From NCBI GenBank assembly GCA_017644045.1, contig JAEPMI010000010.1:372001-436000 (forward strand): a DNA stretch of 64,000 nt. The letters are read 5' to 3'. The stretch comes from Deltaproteobacteria bacterium (GTDB lineage: Bacteria; Myxococcota_A; Polyangia; Polyangiales; Houyiibacteriaceae). How positions within the stretch are numbered: the first letter of the stretch is position 1; each line of letters begins with the position of its first letter. Of the stretch, positions 41,587-51,639 are shown one piece after another. The notes under the pieces were generated by a model that was given only the letters and a program-made list of their open reading frames with translations, ran no database searches and was not told the origin of the DNA. Made by a program: the position numbers and the translations under genes.

Positions 41587-43017
41587 ATGAGCATCGGCGC
41601 CAAGAACCTCGATGCGAACATCGGGCGGGTCGTCGCGGACCGCTTCGAGGTGAAGTCCCTCATCGGCTCGGGGGGGATGGGTAGCGTCTACCGCGCCCGT
41701 CAGGTCGGCCTGGACCGGCCGGTCGCGCTCAAGCTCCTCAAGGAGGAGGCGAGCTGGGACCCGGACACCGTCACTCGCTTCCACCGCGAAGCGAAGGCGA
41801 TGAGCCTGCTCCAGCACGGGAACACCGTGCGGGTCTTCGACTTCGGTCAAACCGCCGACGGCACGCTCTTCCTGGCGATGGAGCTGCTGGAGGGCGAGAC
41901 CCTCACCAAGCGACTCAACCGCGAGGGCTGCCTCGACCCGATCCTGGCGATCCGGGTCGTCCAGCAGGTGCTGCGCTCGCTACACGAGGCACACAGCAAG
42001 GGCATCGTCCATCGCGATCTGAAGCCCGACAACATCATGCTGGCCGGGGTCGACGGTCACGCCGAGCCCGTGGTGAAGGTGCTCGACTTCGGCATCGCCA
42101 AGGTCTTCGAGGGCGAGAACCAGTTCGACCAGCTCGAGACCCAGGCCGGCACCGTCTTCGGCACGCCGCGCTACATGTCCCCGGAGCAGGCGCAGGGGAA
42201 GTCGCTCGACCCGCGCAGCGACCTCTACAGCGTGGGCGTGCTCCTCTACCAGCTGCTCACCGGCGTGCCGCCCTTCCAGGACGAAGAGGCCGTCGTCGTG
42301 ATGGCCAAGCACATCCGCGACAAGCCCGAGCCGCCGATCAAGGTCGCGCCGACGCGGCCCATCTCCGCGTCGCTCAACAGGGCCGTGCTCAAGGCGCTCG
42401 AGAAGGACCCGGCCAAGCGCTATCAGGACGCCAAGGCCTTCACGAAGGGGCTCGAGGCGTGCGTGAAGGACATCGAGGCCTTCAAGAGCGCGCACACCGG
42501 CGTCTTCGGTCGGTCGCGGGGCGGTCCACCGAAGCTCGCCATCGCGGCCGCGGCCGTCGTGCTCTTGCTCTCGGTCGGAGTCGCCGCCTGGGTGCTCACG
42601 GACGAGAGCCCACCCGGCGAGCCGGCCGAGACCGCCGGTCCGCCGCTCGCGCCCACGACTCCCCAGCAAGAGCTCCCGCCGCCAGAGCCGATCGCCTCGC
42701 TCCTCGAGACCGACCCGCCCGGCGCCGAGGTGGTGGTCGACGGCGACGTCGAGGGGCGGACGCCCTTCGCGCTCGACCTCGTGCCCGGAGAGGACCTCGA
42801 GGTCACGCTCGAGCTCGAAGGCTACGAGACCGTGGAGACGGTCCTCGCTGCCGGCCAGGAGCGCACCATCATCCTGACCGAGCTCCCGCCGGACCCGGCC
42901 GAGACCACCCGCCGACGTCGCACGCGTCGCGCGACGATGGCCGCCGAGATGGCGGAGATGGAAGCGGAGCCCGAGTCGACCATGCGCACCGATCCCTACG
43001 AGCGCCTCGACTACTGA
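41587..43017 (+). CDS. Membrane Ser/Thr protein kinase with PEGA domain
   Basis: The 476-residue protein has a cytoplasmic kinase domain (~14-285): IGSGGMGSVYRA, VALKLL, HRDLKPDN, DFGIAK, RYMSPEQAQG and SDLYSVGVLLYQLL, all catalytic residues intact. A membrane helix (~316-337, IAAAAVVLLLSVGVAAWVL) leads to a Pro-rich linker and a periplasmic PEGA domain (~370-445, DPPGAEVVVDGDVEGRTPF), then an Arg-rich, Met/Glu-rich tail. PEGA domains are thought to bind envelope ligands. Start: ATG at 41587 (GTG at 41533 would add 18 residues). It follows the MopE-like gene and could sense it, but that is inference. Confidence 0.92.
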   Translation: MSIGAKNLDANIGRVVADRFEVKSLIGSGGMGSVYRARQVGLDRPVALKLLKEEASWDPDTVTRFHREAKAMSLLQHGNTVRVFDFGQTADGTLFLAMELLEGETLTKRLNREGCLDPILAIRVVQQVLRSLHEAHSKGIVHRDLKPDNIMLAGVDGHAEPVVKVLDFGIAKVFEGENQFDQLETQAGTVFGTPRYMSPEQAQGKSLDPRSDLYSVGVLLYQLLTGVPPFQDEEAVVVMAKHIRDKPEPPIKVAPTRPISASLNRAVLKALEKDPAKRYQDAKAFTKGLEACVKDIEAFKSAHTGVFGRSRGGPPKLAIAAAAVVLLLSVGVAAWVLTDESPPGEPAETAGPPLAPTTPQQELPPPEPIASLLETDPPGAEVVVDGDVEGRTPFALDLVPGEDLEVTLELEGYETVETVLAAGQERTIILTELPPDPAETTRRRRTRRATMAAEMAEMEAEPESTMRTDPYERLDY

Positions 43018-43125
43018 AAGAGTCGCTGTCGTGCTCGGGACGAGCTCGGCGTGATGGAACGGCGGGCCGGGCGCCACGACTCCAGGTGAGGTCGAAGCCG
43101 GCCGTGCCGGAGAAGGGTGACGTCG

Positions 43126-44682
43126 ATGGAGCGGAGGCGCTGCGTTGGTGGAGCTGGATGGGGTTGGGTCGCGCTCTGGCTCGGCCTCGTCGCATGCGGT
43201 GACGGGTCGGGCGCCCGACCGGACGCGGGGATCGTGGACGCCGCACCGACCGACCAGGGCTCGGGCGACATGGCGGACACCGGCCCGCGTGGGTTGCGCG
43301 ACTGGGTGGCCGATGGAGAGCCCGTGCTGGACGTCACGACCCGGCCGGATTGGGCGACCCTCATCGTCCGCGCAGACCCGGACGGACGAGCCGCGGTGGT
43401 CCTCGAGAGCCGCCGGGACGATGCCTTCGGCCATCGGCGTCGCATCCGCGCGATCCCCGGAGGCTGGACGGTCGAGGAAGCGGACGGGGAAGTCTTCCAT
43501 GACGTGGTCGTCCATCCCTCGGGCGCCGTCAGCCTCGCCATCGAGGCGCCGGTCGACCGAGGGGGCTACCTCCTGTCCCGCTGGGACGCGACGGGCACCC
43601 CGCTCGCCCGAGAGCAGCTGGCCGCCGAGCAGCTGCCAGCGTCCGACTGGGACGTGGGCCTACCGACGCCCCCCTGGCGCCATCGGGCGCGCCCGCTCGG
43701 CGCGTTGGAGCAAGGCTGGGTTCGGCTCGCCGCCGATGGCGAAGGGCTCGTGGTGGTCCACCAGTCGCTCATCGATGGCGACCGCACCGACCTGGTCTCT
43801 GGGGTGACCCGGCTCACCTGGGCCGAAGGTGGCTGGTCCGAGGTTTGGACGCGGTTGGTCGACGGCGCCCACCACATCGAGCCTCCGCTCTGGAACTACG
43901 ACGACTTCCGGTTCATCGACGTCCTGGTTCGCCCCATTCTCGCGCTCGACCCGATGGACGGAACCGTGGTGGTCGGTCGCACCTGGACACGAAACCGCTG
44001 TCGCGCGGCCCTTCGGGTCTTTGCCGAGTTCGACGCACGACGCTGCTTCGAAGAGGCCACCGCCGACATCGAGTCGAGGGTCCTGCCCTTCTTCTTCACC
44101 GTCTACTCGAGCGCCGGGGAACGGCTGGGATCCCACGTCTTCGTCCCGCAGGACGGCTACTACTACGGCGTCCACGACATGGTGGCCCGCTCCGGTGCGA
44201 TCGCCCTGGCTGGCGTGGTCGCGGAGACCGACGCCGACGGGCCTCGCCTCTATCCGTCCCGACCCGGCGCGAGCCCGGACATGGTCGCCTTCGACGGGCT
44301 GCTCGCGATCGTCGAGCGCGATGGGGAAGTGCGTGTCGAACACCACGTGGACCGCGGCCGCGGCGACCTCTTCCTGGCGGTGCGCTGGTTCGACGAAGGC
44401 ATCGTGGCCGCGGGAGCCACCGACTGGGACCGCTGGCCGGGGGGCATGAGCGTCTCGCGCGGAGCGGACCCCTGGCTCGCGCATCTCGATCCGGACGGCG
44501 ACCTCGTCACTCGCGCGATCGCCCGGCCCTGGACCAGCCGGCACGCCCTGGCCTACGACCTGGCCCTCCTCGCCGACCGCTTGGTCGTCGTGGGGGCCGA
44601 CGATGCTCCGATGACCCACTCGGGCGATGGCGGACGGCTGGCCGCGATGACCTTCGGCAACCTGACGCTCACCCTCCGCTGA
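43126..44682 (+). CDS. Large lipoprotein, function unknown
   Basis: The 518-residue product from ATG 43126 has lipid Cys at residue 24 (LWLGLVACGDGS), then an Asp/Ala/Thr-rich linker and ~450 residues of mostly beta structure. Repeating phrases such as DPDGRAAVVLESRR, DGEGLVVVHQSL, DPMDGTVVVGRTW and LDPDGDLVTRAIA recall a delta-60/YD-like or beta-propeller layout, in which each blade carries a D-x-D-G turn. No enzyme motif was recognised. It is 108 bases after the kinase, same strand. GTG at 43117 is an alternative start. It converges with mutS2. Confidence 0.75.
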   Translation: MERRRCVGGAGWGWVALWLGLVACGDGSGARPDAGIVDAAPTDQGSGDMADTGPRGLRDWVADGEPVLDVTTRPDWATLIVRADPDGRAAVVLESRRDDAFGHRRRIRAIPGGWTVEEADGEVFHDVVVHPSGAVSLAIEAPVDRGGYLLSRWDATGTPLAREQLAAEQLPASDWDVGLPTPPWRHRARPLGALEQGWVRLAADGEGLVVVHQSLIDGDRTDLVSGVTRLTWAEGGWSEVWTRLVDGAHHIEPPLWNYDDFRFIDVLVRPILALDPMDGTVVVGRTWTRNRCRAALRVFAEFDARRCFEEATADIESRVLPFFFTVYSSAGERLGSHVFVPQDGYYYGVHDMVARSGAIALAGVVAETDADGPRLYPSRPGASPDMVAFDGLLAIVERDGEVRVEHHVDRGRGDLFLAVRWFDEGIVAAGATDWDRWPGGMSVSRGADPWLAHLDPDGDLVTRAIARPWTSRHALAYDLALLADRLVVVGADDAPMTHSGDGGRLAAMTFGNLTLTLR

Positions 44683-44694
44683 GGAGGCGAGCCC

Positions 44695-47055
44695 TCAGCG
44701 CAGCTCGACCACGGTGAGCCGGTCGCCGCCCTCTTCGCGTGTTCCCTTGCGGAAGCTCGCGACGTAGCTCTGGTCCCGCTCGAGGCGCTCGCGGATGGCG
44801 TCGCGGAGGGCGCCGGTCCCGACGCCGTGGACGATGTAGGCGGCGGGCTCGTCCGCGCCGTACATCCGGTCGAGAAAGCTCTCGGTCATGGCGAGCGCGT
44901 CGTCGACCCGCATGCCGCGAATGTCGAGGGTGTTGTCACTGGTCTGGACCGCGCGCTGTGGCTCCGGCTCGGGCGCCGGCGGCTTGCGACCGGTCGGCGC
45001 CTTCGGGGCGTCGGCGGCGCGAAGCTTCGAGAGCTCGGCCCAGAGCTTGAGCGCGCCGGCGGCGAGTCGGACCTTCGTCTCGTCCTTCTCTTCCTTCACC
45101 TCGAGCACCTCGGCCTCGGCGCGCATGTGCGGCACGTAGACCCGGTCGCCGACGTTCACCTCGCTGAGGCTCGCGCGGCCCTCGTCGTCGATCACGAGCT
45201 TCGCCTTCGGCGCGCCCTTCTCGACTTCCTGTGCCTCCTCGAGCAGCCCGCGCGCCTCGGCGATCTTGTCGGCCTCTGCCTGCGCGCGCAGCTCGGTTCG
45301 CGCGGTCTTGAGCGCCTTGCGGGTCGAGCGGATCTCGCGACGCAGCTCGCGGGCCTCGTCGTCGAGGACCTTCTGCTTCTCTTCCTTCAGCTTCTCGCGC
45401 TGCGCCTCGAGCGAGGCCTCGCCCTTCGCGATCGCCGCCTCGCGGGAGGCGAGCTCCTGCACGCGCTTGGCGAGCGCGTCGCGCTCCGCCTCCAGCGCGG
45501 CGAGCAGCTGCTCGAAGGCGTGGCCGCGATCGGGCAGCCGATGCTCCGCGTCGGCGATGACGGCGTCCGGGATCCCGAAGCGGCGCGCCACGGCGAGCGC
45601 GCTCGACGCGCCGGGGATGCCCGCGTGCAGCTCGAAGGTCGGCTGCATCGCGGACACGTCGAAGCCCACCGCCACGTTGCGCAGCCGTTCGTCCGTCGCG
45701 GCCATCGCCTTCACCGGCGCGTAGTGGGTGGTCGTGGCGACGGCCGCACCTCGATCGAGCAGCGCCGCGAGCACGGCCCCCGCGAGCGCCGCGCCCTCGA
45801 CCGGATCGGTGCCGCCCGCGAGCTCGTCGAGCAGCACGAGCGCGCGCGGTCCCGCTCCGTCCAACACGCGCTTCAGGTTCGTCACGTGCGCGGAGAAGGT
45901 CGAGAGGTTCTGGGTCAGCGACTGCTCGTCGCCGACGTCGGTCAGGATCGGCTCGAAGAAGCCGCACGCGCTCCCCGGATCGGCGGGGAAAGGAATGCCC
46001 GCGCGAGTCGCGAGCGCCGCGACACCGAGCGCCTTGAGCGCCACCGTCTTGCCGCCCGCGTTCGGGCCGCTGAGCACCATGCCCGCGCCCCCCTCGAGGT
46101 GCAGGTCGCCGGGCACCACGTCGACTCCGTCGAGCAAGAGCACCGGGTGCCGCGCCGCGGCCAGGTCCGCGCGGGGCTCGTCGGGGACCGTGACGATCAC
46201 CCCATGGGTGTCGACGCCGAGCCGGGCCATCGCTTGCCGGAGGTCAGCGTGGTCGAGCGCCGCGACGGCGGCGCGCAAGGACGCCAGCCGCTCGCGGACG
46301 AGCTCGGTGAGCTCGACGAGGATGCGCTGCTCTTCGGCCTGGAGCTCGGCCTGCGCCATCTTGAGGCGGTTGCCCTGCCCCACCAGCGCGCGCGGCTCGA
46401 CGAAGACCGTGGCTCCGCTCGCGCTGGTGCCGTGCACGATGCCTTCGAGCTTCTCGTGCGCATCACGGCGCACCGGCACCACGTAGCGGCCTTCGCGGAC
46501 CGTGTGGAACCCGTCCTGCAGGATGTCCGAGTGCTCGTGGAGCATCGTCTCGAGCCGGCGCACGATGCGTGCCCGCAGGTTGGCGGTCTCCGTGCGCAGC
46601 CGACGCAGCTCCGCAGACGCGTGGTCCGCCAGCGTTCCGTCGCTCTCGATGGCGGCGGCGAGCTCGTCGTGGAGCACGTCGAGGCTCGGGTCGATCGCGC
46701 ACGCCGCGTGTAGCGCGGGCATCGACTCCTTCCGGCGCCCGAGAAAGAGGCGCAGCGAACGCGCGGCCCCGAGCACCTTCATCACGTCGCGAAGTGTCGG
46801 CGCCGTCAGGGCGCCACCACGCGACACGCGGTCGAGCTCCAGACCGAGCTCGCGGTGTCCGTCGAGTGGCACCGTCTCGTCGTCGGCGAGCAGCGCCATC
46901 ACCTCACCGGTCTCGGCGAGCGCCGTGCGCGCGCCCTCGGCGCTCGACGCGAGCGGTACCACGAGCCGCTGTGCGAGCGGCCCACGACAGCGCGACGCGA
47001 CCGCCTCGACGAGGCGGCCCCACTGCAGGTCGTGGAAGGTCTTCTCGGGGATCAC
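44695..47055 (-). CDS. mutS2: MutS2 family DNA-binding ATPase with Smr domain
   Basis: The 786-residue protein has the MutS2 core: SRGGALTAPTLRDVMKVL, a clamp region, the Walker A GPNAGGKTVALK near residue 330, DVGDEQSLTQNLSTFSAH and the Walker B LVLLDELAGGTDPVEGAAL. A long coiled coil (~510-620) leads to the Smr nuclease domain at the C-terminus (~710-786: LDIRGMRVDDAL, VHGVGTGALRDAI). MutS2 acts on recombination intermediates or collided ribosomes, not in mismatch repair. GTG start at 47055, sharing one base with the stop of the kinase upstream. Its neighbour mutL is 1.9 kb away on the other strand; no mutS is present. Confidence 0.96.
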   Translation of the reverse strand: MIPEKTFHDLQWGRLVEAVASRCRGPLAQRLVVPLASSAEGARTALAETGEVMALLADDETVPLDGHRELGLELDRVSRGGALTAPTLRDVMKVLGAARSLRLFLGRRKESMPALHAACAIDPSLDVLHDELAAAIESDGTLADHASAELRRLRTETANLRARIVRRLETMLHEHSDILQDGFHTVREGRYVVPVRRDAHEKLEGIVHGTSASGATVFVEPRALVGQGNRLKMAQAELQAEEQRILVELTELVRERLASLRAAVAALDHADLRQAMARLGVDTHGVIVTVPDEPRADLAAARHPVLLLDGVDVVPGDLHLEGGAGMVLSGPNAGGKTVALKALGVAALATRAGIPFPADPGSACGFFEPILTDVGDEQSLTQNLSTFSAHVTNLKRVLDGAGPRALVLLDELAGGTDPVEGAALAGAVLAALLDRGAAVATTTHYAPVKAMAATDERLRNVAVGFDVSAMQPTFELHAGIPGASSALAVARRFGIPDAVIADAEHRLPDRGHAFEQLLAALEAERDALAKRVQELASREAAIAKGEASLEAQREKLKEEKQKVLDDEARELRREIRSTRKALKTARTELRAQAEADKIAEARGLLEEAQEVEKGAPKAKLVIDDEGRASLSEVNVGDRVYVPHMRAEAEVLEVKEEKDETKVRLAAGALKLWAELSKLRAADAPKAPTGRKPPAPEPEPQRAVQTSDNTLDIRGMRVDDALAMTESFLDRMYGADEPAAYIVHGVGTGALRDAIRERLERDQSYVASFRKGTREEGGDRLTVVELR

Positions 47056-48692
47056 TACTGGAAGATGGACGGGATCTTCAGATCCCCCGAGCGCATCGTC
47101 GTCGTCATCGTGCCCGTCGTGGTGGTCATCCCACCGCCGCGTCGGCCACGAGTGCGCTGAGGCACCAGCGCGATCTGTACCGTCGTCGCCTCGCTCGGCT
47201 CGAGCTCGAGAGAGCCCGTCGAACGCCCGAGGCGCGCATTGAAAATCAACGGCTCACCGACCGGCGCGTCGATGGTGCACGGAGTCGAGTCGCAGGCGAG
47301 CTCGGGGTGACCGTCGACGGTCACTTCGGCGCCTTCGCCCGGGCGAGTCTCGATGGTGACCGGCACGTGCGTCGGCGGCTCCGCGCCGACCTCCGGCCCT
47401 TCTTCGGGCTCGCCGCTCTCGTCCGTCTCGTCCCCCTCGCCGTCCGGCTCGGTCGGCGGGGAGTCGATCGGTTCGGGCGTCTCCGGTTCCACTTGGGCGA
47501 CCGTGCTCGCCTCGCCCTTCTGGGTGAACCACCACGCGGCGCCGGCGCCACCCACGACGAGCAACGCCACGAGCGCCGCGATCAGCCCGCCGCGTCCGCC
47601 CTTGGCGGCCGGCAGCTCGTCGGTCGCGCTGGTGGGGTCGACCATGCGGAGCGGTCGCGGGCGTGCCTTCACCGGCTCGCCGTAGCCATGGAGCGTGGCC
47701 TGGGTGAGTCGGCCCTGACCGGCCTCGACCAGCGCGTCCTCCAGATCCTTCATGGTCTGGTAGCGAGCGGCCGGGTCCTTCGCGAGCGCGCGAGAGATCA
47801 CCAGCTCGAGCTCCGAGGAGATCTTCACCTGCGGGTTCACCTCCCGCAGCGTGGGCGGCTCCTCGAACATGTGCTGGGTGAGAATGCCCATGAACGAGTC
47901 GCCCACGAATGGGACCCGACCGGTGGCCAGCTCGAAGAGGATCACGCCGAGCGCGTAGACGTCGACGCGATGGTCGAGCGGCTTCCCCGCCGCCTGCTCC
48001 GGCGACATGTACTCCGGCGTGCCGAAGATCATGCCGGTCTTCGTGAGCTTCCGTCCGGGCTCACCGGGCGTCTCGATGTCGCTCATCTTCGCGATGCCGA
48101 AGTCGACGATCTTCACGAACTCCGGATCGCCACCGCGGGTCGTCAGGAAGATGTTCTCCGGCTTCATGTCGCGGTGGACGATGCCCTTGGCGTGGGCCGC
48201 GCCGAGCGCCTTGCAGCATTGGATGACGATGTGGAGCGAACGCTCCATGGACACCGTGCCCTCACGGGCGAGCACGTTCGCCAGGTCCTCGCCCTCGAGG
48301 AACTCCATGACGAAGTAACTCTGACCGAGCGGCGTCGTTCCGAAGTCGGAGATGTCGACGATGTTCTGGTGGCCGATGCGCGACGCGCTCTTCGCCTCCT
48401 GGCGGAAGCGCTCGACGACCTCGGGTCGCTTGCTGAAGTCCTCGCGCAGGACCTTCATCGCGACCTGCTTCTCGATCACCGTGTGCTGCGCCTCGAAGAC
48501 GAGACCCATGCCGCCTTCGCCGATCCGGCGGATGACCTCGTACTTGTCGAAGCTCTGACCGACCAGCGGGTCGTCGTTCTCGCTCGGCGGCTGCCCCATC
48601 TGGGACGGGGTGACCAAGCGCGCCGCGTCGACGGGACAGAAGACCTCGCCACCGCCGTACTCGGTCTTGCAAACCGGGCAAACCTTCTTCAT
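47055..48692 (-). CDS. Zinc-ribbon Ser/Thr kinase with membrane helix
   Basis: The 545-residue protein starts with a treble-clef or zinc-ribbon motif (CPVCKTEY then FCPVD, residues 5-21). The kinase (~48-310) has [43 protein letters not shown] and [11 protein letters not shown] and should be active. A membrane helix at ~356-378 ([20 protein letters not shown]) is followed by an acidic Pro/Glu linker and a PEGA-like beta domain ([19 protein letters not shown]), ending in a Thr/Met-rich tail. The stop overlaps mutS2 by one base, implying coupled expression of signalling and DNA-processing proteins. It diverges from mutL; 226 bases lie between. Confidence 0.93.
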   Translation of the reverse strand: MKKVCPVCKTEYGGGEVFCPVDAARLVTPSQMGQPPSENDDPLVGQSFDKYEVIRRIGEGGMGLVFEAQHTVIEKQVAMKVLREDFSKRPEVVERFRQEAKSASRIGHQNIVDISDFGTTPLGQSYFVMEFLEGEDLANVLAREGTVSMERSLHIVIQCCKALGAAHAKGIVHRDMKPENIFLTTRGGDPEFVKIVDFGIAKMSDIETPGEPGRKLTKTGMIFGTPEYMSPEQAAGKPLDHRVDVYALGVILFELATGRVPFVGDSFMGILTQHMFEEPPTLREVNPQVKISSELELVISRALAKDPAARYQTMKDLEDALVEAGQGRLTQATLHGYGEPVKARPRPLRMVDPTSATDELPAAKGGRGGLIAALVALLVVGGAGAAWWFTQKGEASTVAQVEPETPEPIDSPPTEPDGEGDETDESGEPEEGPEVGAEPPTHVPVTIETRPGEGAEVTVDGHPELACDSTPCTIDAPVGEPLIFNARLGRSTGSLELEPSEATTVQIALVPQRTRGRRGGGMTTTTGTMTTTMRSGDLKIPSIFQ

Positions 48693-48918
48693 CGGGAGTG
48701 TCCGTGCACGGTGCCGCGGTGTTGGTCCATTCGGGGGCGACCGACCTTGGGTGACGCCCGCTCCGAGCGTCGAAAAGGAAGGGGGTCGGTGCCCCAGGAA
48801 GGTAGCAGCAGCCAGCGCGACTGGTCAACGCGATGACGCAGAGCGCCGTAGGTCGTTTCCGGTGTCAATCCGGGCGCTTCCACCACTCGGTCTGACGCGA
48901 CGCCCCTTGCTCGGGTCG

Positions 48919-50697
48919 ATGGGCTCCGGTACTGAGGTCGCCGTGGGCCGAGTGCAGCTCCTCGATGACGCGCTCGTCGACCAGATCGCCGCCGGCGAGG
49001 TGGTCGAGAGGCCGGCGAGCGTCGTGAAGGAGCTGGTCGAGAACGCCCTCGACGCCGGAGCCGCCACCATCCGAGTGGCCATCGACAACGGGGGAAAAGA
49101 CCGGATCCAGGTCATCGACGACGGCGAGGGCATGAGCCGCGAGGACGCCACGCTGGCGATCCGCAGGCACGCGACGAGCAAGCTCCGCCGCTTCGAGGAT
49201 CTGAGCGCCCTCGGCACGCTCGGCTTCCGTGGGGAGGCCCTTCCCTCGATCGCGAGCGTGTCCCGATTCGAGCTGACCACGCGCCGCCGCGAGGACGTCG
49301 CCGGCACCCGCGTTCGTATCGAGGGTGGGAGCGAGCCAGACATCCGCGACGCGGGCTGCCCACCCGGGACGACGATCGACATCCGCGATCTCTTCTTCAA
49401 CGTGCCCGCACGCCGGAAGTTCCTGCGGGCGCGCCAGACCGAACGACTCCACGTGGCGGACGTGGTCGAGCGCGCCGCCATGGCTCATCCGAAGGTCCGC
49501 TTCGAGCTCCGCCACGACGGACGCACGCTCCGCGATCTGATGCCGGCCCCCAGCCGCTATGCGCGGGCTCGGGCGATCCTCGACAAGCAACCGCTCCGAC
49601 CGATCGCGGGGGAGCACGAAGGGATCCGCCTCGAGGGCGGGCTCGGTCCCCCCGAAGAAGCCCGGCGCGGGATGAAGGACCTCTATCTCTTCGTGAACGG
49701 GCGACCGGTGGTCGACCGTGGGCTGGCGCGCGCGATCGCCTTCGCCCACGGCGACGCGCTCGGAAAGGGGCGCTACCCGAGCGGGGTGATCTTCGTCGAG
49801 CTCGACCCCGGCGACGTCGACGTGAACGCCCACCCGCAGAAGACCGAGATCCGCTTCGCCGACGTCCGGCGGGTGACCGACTCGGTGACCCGAATCGTGA
49901 CCGAGGCGCTCGGCACCCAGCGCTGGTCGGACGAGGACGGCACGACCATTCGAGGCAGCGCCGCTCGCGCCTCGACGCGGGCGCCCGACGATGGGCCGCT
50001 CGCGAGCGCCCTCCCCCGCGACCCATCGTTCTGGACCCAGCGCCTGAAGCCCGGACCCACCACGCCGCGAACGGAGCCGAAGCCGGTGCTACCGAGCGAG
50101 CGGCCGAAGGAGAGCGCCACCGAGCAGGCGTTCGCGGCGGCGCTCCGGGAGCGCCCGACGAGCGCGGCGATGGAGGCCCGCGAGCTCGAACCGGAACTGC
50201 AGCCGCAGACGCATCCGCAGCACGGACCCATCGGTGCGCTGAGCAACGGCCTCGTGCTCGGCGAGCTCGACGGCGCGCTCCATGTGGTCGCACCCGTCGC
50301 GCTCTGGACGGCCCACGCCAAGGTGCTGCTCGCGAGCGAGCCGATCCCGCGCCGGCGGCTGCTCTTTCCGACGCGGTTGGCGGTGGCCGATCCGAACGAC
50401 GCGCTGCTCGAGCGAATGACTGGGCTCGGCTTCGACCTGCGCGTGCTCGGCGACGACGCCGTCGCCATCCACGCGGCGCCACGCTTCGCGATCCCCGAGG
50501 TGCCCGCCGACCTGCTCGCGCTCGTCGCGATCGAGCGACCGAACGAAGGCGCGAAGGCCGTGGCGGAGGCGTTCGGTGCGGCGGCCGCCGACACCGAGGC
50601 CGGCCGCGACCCGGCGCAGGTGTGGGCAGCGTTCCTCGAGCTGCCAGGCCCGTCCCGCGAGCGCGTTGGGCGCACCCTTCCCCTGGACGAGCTGTGA
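48919..50697 (+). CDS. mutL: DNA mismatch repair protein MutL
   Basis: MutL is the ATPase that couples mismatch recognition to downstream excision. The 592-residue protein has the GHKL motifs DQIAAGEVVERPASVVKEL, ENALDAGA, DDGEGM, GFRGEALPSI and FFNVPARRKF, and the DVDVNAHPQKTEIRF segment ending the N-terminal domain. The C-terminal domain begins near LSNGLVLGELDGALHVVAP; the endonuclease motif DQHA-x2-E-x4-E is absent (PVALWTAHAK in its place), so it resembles the non-nicking MutL of E. coli. Start ATG 48919 (a GTG at 48940 is possible). Its stop overlaps miaA as GTGA. Confidence 0.94.
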   Translation: MGSGTEVAVGRVQLLDDALVDQIAAGEVVERPASVVKELVENALDAGAATIRVAIDNGGKDRIQVIDDGEGMSREDATLAIRRHATSKLRRFEDLSALGTLGFRGEALPSIASVSRFELTTRRREDVAGTRVRIEGGSEPDIRDAGCPPGTTIDIRDLFFNVPARRKFLRARQTERLHVADVVERAAMAHPKVRFELRHDGRTLRDLMPAPSRYARARAILDKQPLRPIAGEHEGIRLEGGLGPPEEARRGMKDLYLFVNGRPVVDRGLARAIAFAHGDALGKGRYPSGVIFVELDPGDVDVNAHPQKTEIRFADVRRVTDSVTRIVTEALGTQRWSDEDGTTIRGSAARASTRAPDDGPLASALPRDPSFWTQRLKPGPTTPRTEPKPVLPSERPKESATEQAFAAALRERPTSAAMEARELEPELQPQTHPQHGPIGALSNGLVLGELDGALHVVAPVALWTAHAKVLLASEPIPRRRLLFPTRLAVADPNDALLERMTGLGFDLRVLGDDAVAIHAAPRFAIPEVPADLLALVAIERPNEGAKAVAEAFGAAAADTEAGRDPAQVWAAFLELPGPSRERVGRTLPLDEL

Positions 50698-51629
50698 CGC
50701 CCCTGATCGTGATCGCGGGACCGACCGCGAGCGGCAAGACCGGCGTCGCGCTCGAGCTGGCGCGTCGCGTCGATGGCGAGCTCGTCGGCGCCGACAGCGT
50801 GCAGGTCTACCGCGGCTTCGACATCGGCTCCGCCAAGCCCACCCCCGAGGAGCTCGGCGGCATCCCGCACCACCTGATCGACTGCCTCGATCCGGACGAG
50901 GCGGTGGACGCGATGGGCTTCGCGAGCCTGGCGGACGCAGCGATCGCGGACATCACCGCCCGCGGCAAGGTCCCCATGGTGGTGGGTGGCACCGGCCTGT
51001 GGATCCGTGCGCTCGTCCGTGGGCTCGTCGACGTGCCGCTCCCCGACCCGGAGATCCGAGGGGCGCTCGAAGCGGAAGCCGAGGCGAAGGGTGCGCCCAC
51101 GCTCCACGAGCGGCTCACGAGCATCGACCCCATCGCCGCGGAGCGCATCCACCCCAACGACGCCCTCCGCATCGTGCGGGCGCTCGAGGTCTTCGAGCAG
51201 ACCGGCCGACCGCTCGGCGAGCTCCAGCGAGAGCACGCCCTCGGCGCGCCCCGATACCCGAACCTCTTCGTCGTGCTCGACCGGGACCGCGACGATCTCG
51301 ACGCCGCCATCGAGAGCCGCCTCGACACCATGCTCGAGCAGGGCTGGGTCGACGAGGTGCGCGCGCTCCTCGAGCGTTGGCCCGCCGACGCTCGGGCCTT
51401 CGGCTCCGTCGGCTACGCGCAGATCGTGAAGCACCTACGGGAAGGCACCCCGATCGACGAGACGCGGCAGCGGATCCGCAAGGTCACCCGGACCTACGCG
51501 CGACGGCAGCGCACCTGGTTCCGGTCCGAGCCGGGCATCAACTGGCGGGCCGACGCGGCCTCGGTGATCGCGCCCGAAGGCATCACGCGCGTCACGGAAT
51601 GGCTCGCCGACCCGACCAAGGCCTCGTGA
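50694..51629 (+). CDS. miaA: tRNA dimethylallyltransferase
   Basis: MiaA adds a dimethylallyl group to A37 of tRNAs reading UNN codons, the first step toward ms2i6A. The 311-residue product has the P-loop GPTASGKTGVA at residues 8-18, GADSVQVYRGFDIGSAKP, the conserved PHHLIDCLDPDE, VVGGTGLWIRAL, and HPNDALRIVRALEV and FGSVGYAQI. GTG start at 50694 overlaps the mutL stop (GTGA); mutL-miaA is a common bacterial pair. The next gene starts ten bases after its stop. Confidence 0.97.
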   Translation: MTPLIVIAGPTASGKTGVALELARRVDGELVGADSVQVYRGFDIGSAKPTPEELGGIPHHLIDCLDPDEAVDAMGFASLADAAIADITARGKVPMVVGGTGLWIRALVRGLVDVPLPDPEIRGALEAEAEAKGAPTLHERLTSIDPIAAERIHPNDALRIVRALEVFEQTGRPLGELQREHALGAPRYPNLFVVLDRDRDDLDAAIESRLDTMLEQGWVDEVRALLERWPADARAFGSVGYAQIVKHLREGTPIDETRQRIRKVTRTYARRQRTWFRSEPGINWRADAASVIAPEGITRVTEWLADPTKAS

Positions 51630-51639
51630 GAGGTCTGCT

